From Nakataea oryzae (lineage: Eukaryota; Ascomycota; Sordariomycetes; Magnaporthales; Magnaporthaceae): a stretch of DNA of 64,000 bases. The position numbers and the translations under genes are program-made. Shown here piece after piece: positions 47,653-60,076 of this stretch (its first letter is position 1; every line of letters starts with the position of its first letter). Location: assembly GCA_003049435.1 (NCBI GenBank), contig PYSQ01000011.1, positions 58,322-122,321 of the forward strand. The letters are read 5' to 3'. Below the pieces are notes generated by a model. It had not been told where the DNA came from. It saw only the letters and a list, made by a program, of their open reading frames with translations, and searched no databases.

Positions 47653-50600
47653 GTGCGTGCCGACGTCGTCGTTGTTGCTGTCAGGGGTGAGCGGTCCCCC
47701 CTTTCCACTTGGATGGTTCAGGGGGGGGGCCGCTAAGAAGGGAAAATAAACAAACAAACCAAGGAAGGAAAAATGGAAGAAGAAAGAAGGGAAAACGAGA
47801 AAGAAAAAAAGACAAATGAAAAGTCGGCCTTGGGATATAGGCCCCGACAGGCAAACCTTTCTTGAAAGGCCCAGAGTGGAATCCTTCCGGTTGTGGACAG
47901 CGGCGCAAGAGCCTGTAGGCATCTTGGGGCTGCGCCTGGAACATCGGACTTGGAAGGATTGGCCGGAGGGCGGCCGCTGGATTTACACTCCCCTTTCTTG
48001 CTGACCGCGCGCTCGGTGATAGGGCAAGCATGCAGCATTGCAGCATGCCATCCGGTGTTGTTCTTCGGCGTTGTGTTTTTCTTTTTCTTCTTTTCTCTCC
48101 TTTGTCATGGAAACCCCTGGGGTCGGATGACTGCGGAGTCAGTACACGATGGTTCGTCCGAATTACCCTCTTCTCCGCTTTCTGCCTGCCCCGAGGCCTT
48201 GGATGGCGTGCTCCTGCCAAAGGCCTGGCGCGTGCAGGCCTTCCCCACACCGTTGCCGTATTTAGCGGCAACCATCAGCTGACGTTGGATGTTGTGCGTC
48301 GGTGTGCTGTGCGTCGGTGTTGGACCTCCAGCCTGAAGGGGCCTCTGGATCTCGGCCTCGCGTCTTCGGCCCGGGGTTCGGAGCCCTGGGTTGCCGACAT
48401 GCCGTGGCCAGAGGCTGCTCGGAGGAAAATCTCCTTGATCGGGTCGCGTTGATCTAGATGACGGAGCGGCTAGGCAGACGGCCGAACCCGCCGTCCACGC
48501 AAACGATTCGCCTCAATAATCGTCCAAGCAATGACTAGACAGGCACAGGCCATCACGATGGACGCCTCACTGCCGTCAAAGACGGAATGTGTTCGTCGCC
48601 ACCAAGGCAACCAGACTAAGCCATGGAGAAGGGCAGACAATGTCATACACACAGTCCGGCCTGGGGACATGGCCGTCTTGAAGCTTCCCTTTGGTGCTAC
48701 CTGTGGCGCCTGCTTGCTCCAATGTCTCTTTGTATGCCTTGCATGGCCTCGGCCTGGGCATCTAGGTGCCCGGTTTCAGCCCCAGTCAGGGATAGGACAA
48801 GTACAGTCCAGGAAATGGCGTGGAAAGGGGTACTTAGACCTCGGCTCGGTCACGGCTCTTGTCTTGGTTGGGGTTTTGGAATTTATTTTATTGGTTCTAG
48901 ATCGACACGAGTCGACTCATTGTTTTTGACCAGAGAAGCCAAAGAATACTACGGACCAGTCGCCAAGCAATGCGTACGTACTCCTCTCAACACCAAGATC
49001 CAATGCCGTGTAGCAAACTCCAGCGTCAGCGTGGCTGACAGCTAAACGTGGACCACTGCTGCCTTGTGGCCAAGATGGTGCGTGGCAAGGGGCTAGTTGA
49101 GGATGACTGGTATCATGGCAAATGTCCCTATATTTGCCACAAGCGCATGGCGCCTAAACGGCGGGCGGAATGTACCACAACCCAGCTTCTGTACTGGGCT
49201 GGAGGCCACACTGACTTGGATCTCTGGCCGGGCGCTCGAGGTTTAGTCAAACGGGGAGGCAGACACGCGGAGATTGGGCCGAAGGCGAAAAGGACAAAAA
49301 TGGTGACAGCATCGCCGGCCGGAACTAAGACACAGACGAGGCGCAGCCGATGCAACGAAACCACATGTCCCTACCTTTTACGAGGCGGGAAATCTTTTCT
49401 CCCTCGGTCGATCCTCGCGAGGCGCATCGCCATGGCCATGGCCAATTCCAGGTTTGACGCACCCAAGCTGTGGCAAATCCCAGGCGATTGGCCGTGGGTT
49501 GCAACCGACCGCGATCCCGGGGACGCCGAGCCGCCGCCACCGACTGCTGCCAAGCCGTAGATGCAAAGGGCGTGCCGGATAACCGTATGAATACGACAGA
49601 CCCGGAAAAAGGGGTGCGCGTTCAGCCGTTTGCTGCCTCTTGCTGGGCGGCTGCCAGCTGGCTTTTCCAGAGACGGCCGCCGAAGCCGGCTCCCCCTTGC
49701 CTGATTTATCGCCGAGGGAAAAAGAAAAGAAAAACGAGGCTGACGTCGGCGGCAAATTCGGGAACGGAAAGCCCTAGTCTAGTCTGTGCGACTCGGTCGC
49801 TGCCCCAGGAACCTGCGAGTGAGGCGAAGAAGAGCCCGGCAGAGCAGAGCGGGCAACGAGAGCGCTCGCGCGCAGGCCCCAGGAAGGGAGACGGCAGAAA
49901 TGCAGCAGCCGGGGGTGGAGGGGGCGAGACTTTTGGGCGCGAACACCGAAAGGCGCCCCGTCAGCTGGGACGAGGACAGGGCCGCGGCGCCCGGCTGTCC
50001 AAACGAGCCATGGTCGGTGCCCTGCTGGGAGACGACGACGGCAGCGCGCGCGTCGTCGTCGTCGTCGGGGCCTGGGCTTCGAGGCACGTGGGGCAGCTGG
50101 GATGGCGGCGGCGATATTTGATGCTGCCTTTGGTGGGCGGGCGGGGCGATGTTTTTTTATTTTCTTTGCACTGGCTGAGGGCAAGGCGAGAAAGTCGGGT
50201 GCAGGGAGACGATGGAGCAAGAAAGGCCGATGACGACGCCTGTGCCACGGCGCCCAAAAAATGTTTCGGCTCGCCTGTGGTGCTCAATCGAGACGGAGTG
50301 CGCTCGCAGGCCTTCGCTGCAGCTGCACTGCACCCGAGACCACGCAGACCCCTGCACGGACCAATGCTTGGTTCCCTGGTTCTTTGGAACGCAGCCCGCC
50401 GAGGCGGTAACGCGCCACACACTTCTGGGCGTCTTTGGTCCTGGCCAGGGGTGTCGCCTACAGCAGGCACCGGTGCCCCTGAAGCATGTGGTCGTCTTCG
50501 CGGCAGACGACCCTCGACGCATGGCTTGAGCCTCTCTGAGCGCTGCTGCCCTGCATCTGAGCCGCGCGCTCGGATCCAAGCAGGGTTTCGAAATCGTCCA

Positions 50601-53600
50601 AGACCAGCAACCCAAAACAAGGCAACCGCTGTCTTGTCAAGACGTTTGCAGCCCGCCATTCGCCATGTTTCTTCCATGTGGGGGCGAGGAGGCCTTGACG
50701 GCTGCACAGCCCCCCTTTCCACCTCTCATCTCCAATGAAGCCTCCCAGACAACAGAACCCCCATGAATTGGTCCATCACAAATAGGCATTTGGCCAACCG
50801 TGCGGCTTTTTTTTGTTGGAATTACAAGACGCCAGCTCTGCTCAGCCTCCCCCACCCCCGTCGAGCCGCGCCAGGAGCCGGGAAATAATCAGCCCGCTAT
50901 CAGGCTACCTCGGCTTGGCTAGTTTCCGTAAAGGTCCAATGCCAGTCCCGGATGCCTGGCTGGCCCACCCAGCTGAGCTCTGACGTTAGGCGTTCGGGGT
51001 AAGCGCTTGGCGGCGCCGTCTTCGAGGCAGGGCGAAATCTTTCAATGTATGGACACGCCGTTGCTGTATCCCCGGGGCGATGGAACAAGGCGTCCGGTTG
51101 CCTTACAAAAGGCCAATGCTCGAGCTGATGGGTGGTGATTAGGCGCCCGGGTACCCGAGGGGATATCCCACCCCTCCCAGGGCGCCTGAAGCTGCGACAG
51201 TCGCTGCCGCCTTCTTCTCCGCCCGGATACCCTCATTCTACCACAAAGATTGCCTTGTGTCCACCGAGCTAATCTCCCGTGCGGCCTTGTGCCCGGCTTG
51301 AAGGGGGTTCGGGCTCCCTCTCTGCCCTGAGGCAGAGCACAGCACCGGCGTGTTTCCCGAGTCTGGAGTGTCCAATTATCTGAACGAAAGGTTTTGGTAT
51401 ATCTTGGAAGTTGTATCGAGCATCCTGTCCTACCTACCAGGAACCCTAGGAATATGCCGAGGTATATCTCGCCTCCTACCAAAAACAACGTTTATTTACC
51501 TCTACGGAGCTGTAGTTCTTTGTCATGTACATCCTCTGCTATCCCTTTATCAAGTAGCATAAGAACAATTTTCTCGGCACTCCTTGAACCCTGCCGCTGC
51601 ATTCTAGAAACGTCAAGCCAGTCATCTTACCTCCTGTGCCCAAACACACATGTCCTACAAGGACAATGCTTCTGTTCTGGTCCGAGCGGACGGGAACACG
51701 CATCAGTGGCTGTTTTGAGGGAGAATTGTAAAATTCATCCCCTCTGTAGGACAGCAAAAAAGTCCGAGAAATTGGCCTTTCGATCTGTCCTCCCTTGAGG
51801 ACTGCTTTGAATCCTGCTCTTGGTAATGCCAGACATTGGCTCGGGTACTTTGGGAAGGTACTTATCGTTGATGGATATGGAGCATGCCCGGCATGCATCA
51901 AGGTGCCATGAACAACTTGCGAACATGCCACCGTCGCCCCATTCTGTTCGCCTCAAAGTCTAGACCTCCAGGCGTCCGTTTGGCCCAGCACATGGCGAAA
52001 CCTGTCCTTCGGCAAGCGTCGGCTGGGAGAGACAAAGTCACCGTCCCCACGCGAAGCCAAGAGGTGGCAACACGAGACGATGGCTGCGAGTCTCAGCCCC
52101 AGGTACGGCCGAGATTTTTTTCGCCGGTATCTAACCGAGGGTCAACACGAGCATTGGCATCAAACTCCAGCTGCCAGGTGGCTGCACCAGGGGCTGATGG
52201 TCAGCGGCCTTTGGTCCTCGGTCGGACAAAGGGCATGCACGCCATCAAAAAAGGGCAGGACGCCTTGGGCGGCCCGGTGGGACCACATTCCGTGCAACGA
52301 CAACGCCTCGTGTTGTGTTCCTAACCTGATTAATGATGTCTTGGTAAGTACCAGCAACGGCAGGAAGAGGCGTCAACCGTCATGGGACCCTTTCACGTGA
52401 TGGGAAGCGGATGTGGGCCGATTGTACGCAGGCTCTCTTGAAAGGTCGGCGGCTGGGCTTTTAAATCGCGTGATGGATGAGGAGACCTTTGCGCCATTTT
52501 CCCGTGGGCATTTCCGAGCCTTTTTGTATCCCGCTGTTGGATATGCGATGGGAATGAGATGACAAAGGAACAAGGATGGCTGGAGGCAATTGGCGGCTCA
52601 AAGGACATGGAACCTGATAAGGTATGATAAGGATTTGTTTGTTAATATGCGTATTTTCGTATTAGAAGTCCGTCCTTGTTGGGAACAAGCTAGACTTATC
52701 ATGAATGATTTAATTAATCGCTCGCTTGGTGGAGGGTTGCTTGCTTAGATGGGCTCGAGGGGCTTTCAAGTTGAGCTGGGATACTGTCGCGTTATTTTGC
52801 AGAAGCAATAAAGCACAACTATGCAGGCCGTGTCCATAAATGCCTGGAGGACATTGCTTCGGAAACTTCCGTGTTGAGCATCGCAGTCTGATGCTACAGG
52901 ATTCGATGGCAGACTCCCTTGATATCTACAGCTATCGTAGCTCCAACCAGCTTCGATGCTACATGGTTCGAAGGGATGCGTCCGCGGGATGCGGCTCCGT
53001 CTTTGCTGCGGAGCGATGGCAGGCATGTGCCGAATCGCGGCGGCCCCGCTGGCACCGGGGGTTGAGACCCGGGGCCGTTGTCTGTGCGGATATGCGTGGG
53101 ATGCTGGGATCCGTCGGCTGGGAAGCGACGCAGTGGCCTCTTGCTGCGGCGTCGCAATGGCGGGTTGATCCGATATCTTTTTAGCAGCACCAGCATGGAT
53201 CGCTGGGGCGTCGTGCCGGTGGACAGGCTCTTGCAGGTGCGCCCAGAGCCGGGGTTCGCTTAGCCGGGAGGGCTATTCTCGGCAGTCGAGCAGGCATCGC
53301 GAGTCGATGCGTTTCCAAAAACAACCCGGCCCTGGCAAAAGCAACCCCAACCCCACACTTGATGGCGTCGCGGTCAGGGTCGGAGACGAACACCTTCGTT
53401 GCCCCTCTATGGCACCGGCCCCGCGTAAAAATAGGAAAGCTTGTTTGATCTTTCCATAGGCACTCTCGAGCCGCCTGGGCAGGGGTTTTCCTTGGCTCCA
53501 ACATGGCCATAGGGCGGCAAGCCAACATAAATACAAGTGCAGCTGGCACTGTTGTCTTTCTCTGTTGCTTCTCTCCATCACCATCCTCTGGTATCAAGCC

Positions 53601-53688
53601 TCACTTCGGGCTCTTTTTTTTTCTCTTTTTCCTTTTGTCTTTTCCTTTTTGTTATTTCCTTTGTCCTTCTTCTTTTCCTGTTCCAAAA
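47653..53688. other. 6.0-kb stretch without convincing genes
   Basis: Frames such as 49470-50738 (+) and 49961-50722 (-) are long only because GC-rich DNA lacks stops. They are Arg/Ala/Gly-rich with no motif. The sequence alternates GC-rich blocks (49.5-50.7 kb) and less GC-rich blocks (51.3-52.8 kb). The last 170 bp hold the promoter of the secreted-protein gene at 53689. Confidence 0.5.
53527..53533 (+). promoter_or_regulatory. TATA-like element of the secreted repeat-protein gene
   Basis: ATAAATA lies about 156 bp upstream of the ATG at 53689. It is followed by a strongly pyrimidine-rich leader (53551-53680), a layout common in highly expressed filamentous-fungal genes. Confidence 0.5.
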
Positions 53689-54345
53689 ATGCACTTTTCC
53701 GCCCAGACCGCCGCCGCCGGCCTCCTGGCCATGGCGTGCGCCGCCCACGCCATACCGGCGGGCGAGCCGCAGGCCAACGCCGAGGCCCTCCAGGCCCGCC
53801 ACGTACTGTTTGGCGCCCCCGCCGTGCTGCCCGGCCTGCAGGCCCGCAGCCCGCGCTCCCACGGCTACGGCAAGCCTGGCAACCTCGCCAAGAGCATCTT
53901 TGACGTCCGCCGCCGCGACGTGGCCGCCGACGAGGAGCCCGAGCTCCAGGCGCGCCGGTTCGTCGTGACCATGCACAAGCTCAGCCCGGAGGAGGCCCGC
54001 GCGCTCATCGACGGCGCCCGCCCGCGCGCCAGAGGCCTCGGGATCGGCCGGCGCTCGCCAGAGCCCGAGCCGGCCATGCGCGGCTCCCGGACGCCCGACC
54101 TGCCCAATTATATCCCCGGGCCCAGTAAAAACATCCGTATACGTTCGCCCGAACCGGCCATGCGCGGCTTCCGGACGCCCGACTTGCCCAACTATATCCC
54201 CGGGCCCAGTAAGAACATCCGCATACGTTCGCCCGAGCCCGAGCCGATCGAGGTTAAGGCCGGCCGCACCTACGTGCGGAGACCGCAGTCCCACCTCCCC
54301 TTTGAGGCTAACCTCAAGGTCCGGGGTCAGGTCGATGAGGAGTAG
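53689..54345 (+). CDS. Secreted protein with two 28-residue tandem repeats
   Basis: A single exon encodes 218 aa. Residues 1-22 form a clear signal peptide (M-H-F-S-A-Q-T-A-A-A-G-L-L-A-M-A-C-A-A-H-A). L-Q-A-R occurs three times (34-37, 50-53, 86-89) and R-R-R at 74-76, which could be protease processing sites. Residues 129-156 and 157-184 are two copies of a unit running from A-M-R-G through T-P-D-L-P-N-Y-I-P-G-P-S-K-N-I-R to S-P-E-P; they differ only at the fifth position (S/F). The C-terminus ends acidic (Q-V-D-E-E). There are no cysteines in the mature part. I know no family. A precursor of secreted peptides or a repetitive wall-associated protein are both possible. A TATA-like box and pyrimidine leader precede it. 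Confidence 0.75.
   Translation: MHFSAQTAAAGLLAMACAAHAIPAGEPQANAEALQARHVLFGAPAVLPGLQARSPRSHGYGKPGNLAKSIFDVRRRDVAADEEPELQARRFVVTMHKLSPEEARALIDGARPRARGLGIGRRSPEPEPAMRGSRTPDLPNYIPGPSKNIRIRSPEPAMRGFRTPDLPNYIPGPSKNIRIRSPEPEPIEVKAGRTYVRRPQSHLPFEANLKVRGQVDEE
54073..54240 (+). repeat. Two direct 84-bp coding repeats
   Basis: The second copy starts at 54157, exactly 84 bp after the first. Differences are mostly third-codon-position changes, so the protein repeat is almost perfect (27 of 28 residues). Confidence 0.9.
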
Positions 54346-57193
54346 GTCTCCTCTCGTGGAGCAAGCCGTCTCGGTAGCCATATGCACTGGCTTGCCCTCC
54401 CACCGAGAGCCCGAAGGTTATGTGCGCGGTATTTGCATTTGGTCCAGTTTTTGTTTCTTCTTGCTTTTTTTGCTTTGCTTTGCTTTATTTTGTCTTCTTT
54501 CGCCTAGCCCTTTTGGATTTTCTTTTCTGCGTCTTTCCGTTTGCATCTTTTTTTTGTTTTACTCTTTTTTATCTTGGTCTCTTTTGCTTGCATCCTTTTT
54601 CGTTTGGGTATGATCCTTCGGTTTTGTTTGGTTTTTTTTTGTTCTCCGTTGAAGCGTCCCCTTCACGCTGTTTCCAGCCTCTGTTATTCCACACATCTCC
54701 CCTTGCTATTTCCTTTGCTGATAGCCGCATACTTATGCGGCTGTGCAATAACTATTAGCAACGAATAACATCTTGGTTGAAAGCCTTGCTTGATGTGATG
54801 CGGGATCTGTGCCAGCATTGATTGCCGAGTTGGGTGCAGGAGGAATTGACCATGTGACGAGCTTCTGTCGGCTTCCCAAACATAGTCCACATGGGGTTAG
54901 TGCGAGGCAACGAGGCATTCTAGGCATCCTGCGTCGCCCGAGGAACGATATGCAGTGATACTAAGCGGCAAGAGGGTGTGCGTCTTCTAGAATCGGGATG
55001 CTGCTGGCTGACCACACTCATCAATGTTCTGGATGATTGCCTTGCTCGGTTGCGTGCCCCGCTCGGAGGCTTGTGGGTGCACAGGCAACATCATCATCCT
55101 CGTGGGATGGCGATTGGCCATTCAGCAATGGCAATTGACTTTTGCTAGGCAGCTGGGCAATAGTGGAGAAATAGGCCCCCAAAGCCGGACCCTCATCCAG
55201 GGAGCTCTATTTGCGCACATCTCGGTGAGCTTCTCGAGCTGCAGGACATGTGCTCACCCGCTTCCAATGCCGGTAATAAGCGTCTGAATGTATTGTGAAG
55301 GGCGGTTTATGAGGCGACCGTTGCGTGGCCGTTCGATCAGATGAGTTTACAAGCGGGCGGAGCTAGTATATCGCATCATGCAGCTAGTCCAGAGCAGTGT
55401 TGCGGAGTGCTCCATCGTGCCTTGGCTTTGCAGGCAAGGCATCGTGGTGACCCGCCTGCAGGGAGGCGACCACGTCTTGAGTCTTGCCGGGCCCCTGCTA
55501 GCAAGGCGCTTGAAAGGCATCCTAGACATCGCGTCATGGGATGATGACTAGAAAGCACAAGGCAAAAACACACCGCAACGGATGCCGGGCGGTGGTGGCC
55601 AGGCTGAGGATAGGCTTTGCCCAAAATGGTGGCATTTGTAGCCGCCCAAGACTGCATGTATGCCTCAGGTGTGCACGGTTGACTTGGACAGGCTTTGGCA
55701 CCCGGGCAAGAGGTCACGTCGGAAGCAGTCTTGGAAACCGGGGCGGCTCGGGGACGCATGGCCCTGGATGTGCCTCGGTCATATCGTGGCCGCACTGGCC
55801 GGTGTCGGGACAGCCGGCAGCTGCTGCTGCGCGGGAGCGCATCCGAGACGCGGCAGCTCCGGTGCCGTGGCCCCGAGACTTCGGACACGCACCTGAGCAG
55901 TGCACCCGCTGTCCACTGCGGGTGGGGGTGCCGGGGGTGCCGAGGATGGCTGTTTCCGCGGCCCTCTGTCGACGCGGCAACAACGCGATGGACTGCTCGC
56001 CCGCGTGCTGGGTGTTTCTTGCGCATGCCGCAATTGGAAGCACGAGGGCAGGTGCTGCTGGATCAAGCCTCTGCAGAAGCTCGACAGACTGGTGGGTCTG
56101 GTGGTCCAGCAAGAGCCCTGAAACATGTCGAGGGGATGCATTCTGCGTCAACAGGCCGTTTCTGCGGCCAGCTGCGTCGCTTCTGGGCCCTGAATGGCCG
56201 CCAGCGGACATGCCGAAGCCCCTGGAGCAAATTGCCAGGCGCCACCCACAGGGCCGCGCGGCCTGCCGACCCGCCCAAGCCATTTTAGCCTACAGCTCCC
56301 TATAGGTGTCCTGTAGAAGCATTCGGCCCCCAGGTCTGCTACAGACCTAGGGCAGCGGTAATTGCCCATGGCGCTCCTTCTTGGCGGGCGATTAAAGTTC
56401 CCAGCAGCACCGTAGAGGGGAGGCTGGCAAAGCAGCATCCCTGCCTGCCACCACGGCCTGTTGGCGGCCCCCATCGCCACTGTCGCTGTCGCCATGCACC
56501 ACCAATCTTGCTCGCCTAATTAAGCTTGAGATCTATGTAATCTCCATGAGACGCCACGTCAACAAGGCGGCCGTTTCTGGAACGTCAGTTCAGCTGCCAG
56601 TGCGGCCTCCCCACAAAAATCCTGCCAGCCTTGCTGCCTTTGCTTGGGGAGCCAGAGGCCGAGGCCACCCCGTTCGGATGTCGCCCTCGTCGAGCCTTTC
56701 ATCGGCCCAGGCACCAGGCACCGAACAATCTCCTCCCCCTGCATGCTGCCAACCCAGGAGTACGGATCAGGAAAGGCTCCCCTGCAGAGGCCGCCCTGGT
56801 CCTGCATCATTCCAACATGTCGATCGTGCTTCGCGGTGCTGGCCAAGCCAGATGGAAGACCCGAGAACCGTGCCGCCATGCTGCCGCCCTCGCTGTGCCT
56901 GTTTTCCCCCACGCCGAATCTCACCGCCGGTTTGTAAAGTCGCAGCCGGCCTCCATGACCTCGCCATTTAAACACGAGAACCCGCAGAAACGAGAAATGG
57001 GTTTCCCGCCCTCTATCCTCTCCTTTGGCCAAGTCCAGCTCCAAGCCACTCCCTGGCCTGCCCTGAAGCCATTCGTCGCCGAGCGCTAGACGCCGTTGCA
57101 TTCCGTGTTTGTTTGTTTTTGTTTTCTGCCTGTCTTCGCGGCTACCTGCCTTATCACCACCAGACGTAGACCCTTGCTCTTTTCCAGCACGCG
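54346..57193. other. 2.8-kb stretch without convincing genes
   Basis: The first 300 bases are very T-rich (3' UTR of the secreted-protein gene). The remainder has overlapping GC-rich open frames on both strands (55541-56305, 55376-56026, 56559-57101) without motifs. I see no gene. Confidence 0.5.
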
Positions 57194-58146
57194 ATGGGGA
57201 GCAACAGAAGACGCATGAGCGAGCGCGGCGGAGACAGGAAAAGGCCCCGGACCCTCCGCCACGCCGGGCCGTCCATCTCGGGCGCCAGCCGACACGAGTA
57301 CGCAGCCGAGTACGTCGCCTCTTCCCGCCTCCGCCCTCGGGTGGCTGCGCGCATACTGACGTGCGACGTGACTAGCAGGATGTCGCCCGCCTACGAAGAG
57401 CCGTCCTGCCGCCAAGACCACGAGCCCGCGGGCCAGGCAAGTCGGCTCGGCGTGCCCGCCGACGCCAGTCCGCCGACCACCCCTGGCCTGACGAACGCCT
57501 CCTCCCGCGACGACCACGGGCCGGACCGAGGCTGCCCTCCTCCGCGGGACGCCTACGATGGAGCGCGCCTCTGCGAGCCCGAGCACGCAAATTGTGCCTG
57601 CGCCCCGGACGACAAGCTCACGGACCCTTGGGCGCAAAACAGGGTGTCCATGACCGCCGTTCTGGGGTCGGAGCAGGGGTACGTCACCAAAACAGCCCGG
57701 GCGGCGCGGCCCATCTGCGCCCAGTCATGCCAGTCTAGGGCCCCCCTTGCCGCGATCGATCCACGCTGACCAATCCCCGCCTTCCGCACACAAGGTCGAG
57801 GCACAATTCGACAGCCGCCGTGAGCGATCGCGGCTCCCAACCCCGTCCGCTCTCCCTGCTGGCGGCACTCCCCCACGGGGATCTCCCGCTGGAAAGGATA
57901 CGCGGGTACGGCGCAGAGCCGCCGCGTTCGCTGCCGTTCCCACTCGCCGCGCGCTCGTCGCCGTCGGACCGCGCGCGCGCCGCCGCCGACCGTTACTGGG
58001 CGGTCCAGCTTGCCGGGCTCCTCTTGACGGGCAGCGTCTCCCCGCCGCCCGACGACGGCGCCTACCCCCTGGCAATTGCTGACGACGAGCTCGATGTCCC
58101 GCCGTCCGTCACCGATCCTGGACACCACCGCCATGAGGGCGCTTGA
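57194..58146 (+). CDS. Orphan three-exon protein, 255 aa
   Basis: Exons 57194-57309, 57379-57678 and 57795-58146 give 255 aa. Introns are 69 and 116 nt, both with GTACGT donors and with TACTGAC and GCTGACC branch points before their acceptors. The N-terminus is basic (R-R-R, R-K-R-P-R), the middle Pro/Asp-rich with scattered cysteines (C-A-C at 111-113), and the C-terminal third holds A-A-D-R (202-205) followed by a short hydrophobic stretch A-V-Q-L-A-G-L-L-L-T-G. D-P-W-A-Q-N-R (121-127) precedes the second intron, as in the 46.8-kb orphan. There is no signal peptide and I recognise no family. The first intron is a multiple of three, so a retained form would also be open. Confidence 0.6.
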
Positions 58147-60076
58147 TCGCAGGCCACGCACAACAGCGCAAGGCTGCCAACACGGGAGAGCTGGACTCTT
58201 TTCCAGTGTTGTCTTGCTCGCCAGCCCGACCTTTCATCCAAGAAAAAAAAAAGACTCCCCAGAACCGACCTCGATTATCCATCTGCCCATTCCTAATGTG
58301 TAATTTACTCCCTAATCACCCACCCTGTGTTCCTTAATACGTCGGGACAGCTGGCCTGAAGTTGTACGATGTTTGTTTGTCAAAACCAGTTTTCTTGTTC
58401 AAGTGTATCAATACTGTACCATCTTTCCCTGTCGCCTCCACTTTTGTCTCTTGGTGTGCACCCTAATCATCACACACGTGCAGAGTCCGAATCTCGATCC
58501 CTGCAGGACTCTTGAGTATATAAATCGGGCGCTTTGCACCCCCCGCCAATCAAGTGTCGTTCTCATGAATTTCGGGTGGGCTCCTTCCATGGCATCGCTC
58601 CATGCACCGCAAAACGCCCGGCTTCGCAGCGTACTTCTGCAGGCAATGCTAGCGCCACCCACACTTCATCATTCTCTCGGTTTGTGCGCCCGCAAAAAAG
58701 CACACTTTCGCTTATCAGATGATGCAACCATGTCTCGACGACTTGACCACGTTCCTTCCAGGCGGAGGCGCGTTCGGCATCTTGCAGGCGTACGAGCTGC
58801 AAGTCGAGCCGGCATCTCAACTTGACATCTAGATACATGAGGGGGGTGTCGCTCTCTACTGCTCACATCTACACCCACACCCTTTTTTTGCTTTGAAGAA
58901 GGCAGCAGCCAAGCGAAGGCATCTGATGACATTGTGGCTTCTTGCCTCTCACATGTGGCAGGGCTGCCAGGAATGGATTGTGCCGCAGACCACCATAGCT
59001 TGGAGCCTCGTGTCTGGCGCCTTCTTTCCAGCTCGATGGCGTCACTTGAACACACCGGCACGGTTCCCATATCTCACGGGTGTTGTGTGATGCACGATAG
59101 CTTGACATGACCTGTACCAAGCACGAATTCTGGCGCTGGCTCCCGCCCACATTCCCGCGAGCCGCGTCAGCATACGATCATGTCGGCAGCTGCGTTTATA
59201 CACACGCGTGCTTTGCACATTAGATTGGCCTCTTGTTGCCAGCATACATCTCCAGTCAAGCTGGATTGCCAGAGAGGTCGGGCGCATAACGAGCAACAGT
59301 CCAGTGCTCGTGTGGTTTCATATGTGCTGCTACGCTCGCCAGACTTTGCATCCTTTTGTCCACATCCGCACCTACCCGCAGGCCCCAACTAGCATCACCG
59401 CCTGCCAAAATTCTCAAGCCGTAGAAAGTGTCGTGATCCTAGTCCAGCGCCGGCGAAGAACGGTTTCGAGACTGGGGTAACCATCGGATGATACGCTGGA
59501 TTGAGATCCCCCGATGTCTAAACGAGGTTAGGAATTGCATGATGCCAGGAGCATTCCCAGCCAGGCGCACTCGCGATGGAGTCGAATGCCAAACCCACGG
59601 GATCCGAGCTGCTCGCCTCTTTCTGGCCGTCCATGCGTCCGTCATGCCACACATCCACTGCTGGCCCCCCCAAACCGCCCCTTGGCCAGGCGGCATGGCA
59701 TTCCCTGGAATCCCCCGAAGCATGTTTTTCTTTTTTTTTTTCTGGACCCTCCGAGAGCTCGACGGAGCAGGCACCGCACCACGTTTCCGTCAGGAGCGCG
59801 ACGCCGCGTGTCGGGTTTGATCTGCGCGGCCGTGAATAAAACGCCGAGTCAGGATGCGTCGCTAGTCGGCATCCACTCCCCCGCAGGTGCATGGATGGCG
59901 GCGGCTCCGTGCGTCTAATTAGCTATATAAGCGCGCTTCGTCCATGTTCATCTCGGCTCTCCTGTTCTCCTTTTCCCCATCGCGCGATCAAACTCCCATT
60001 CCTTCTCTTGAGTTCTCTTTTCTGTCTTCTCATCTCCTTTTGTCCTTTTTTCCTACTGTCCACCCTGCCGGCAACA
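58147..60076. other. 1.9-kb stretch upstream of the small cysteine protein gene
   Basis: Lower-GC sequence with short open frames and no motifs. It contains a T11 run near 59730 and, at its right end, the TATA box and pyrimidine-rich leader of the gene at 60077. Confidence 0.5.
59924..59930 (+). promoter_or_regulatory. TATA box of the small cysteine-containing secreted protein gene
   Basis: TATATAA lies about 147 bp upstream of the ATG at 60077, followed by a C/T-rich leader. Confidence 0.6.

Noticed and set aside
46489..47922. 477-codon open frame on - over the 46.8-kb orphan
   Set aside because: Arg/Gly/Pro-rich with no motifs. The + strand model has matching splice signals and a branch point.
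49470..50738. 422-codon open frame on +, with a 253-codon frame opposite
   Set aside because: GC-rich stop-poor DNA; low-complexity Arg/Ala/Gly readings in both directions and no domain.
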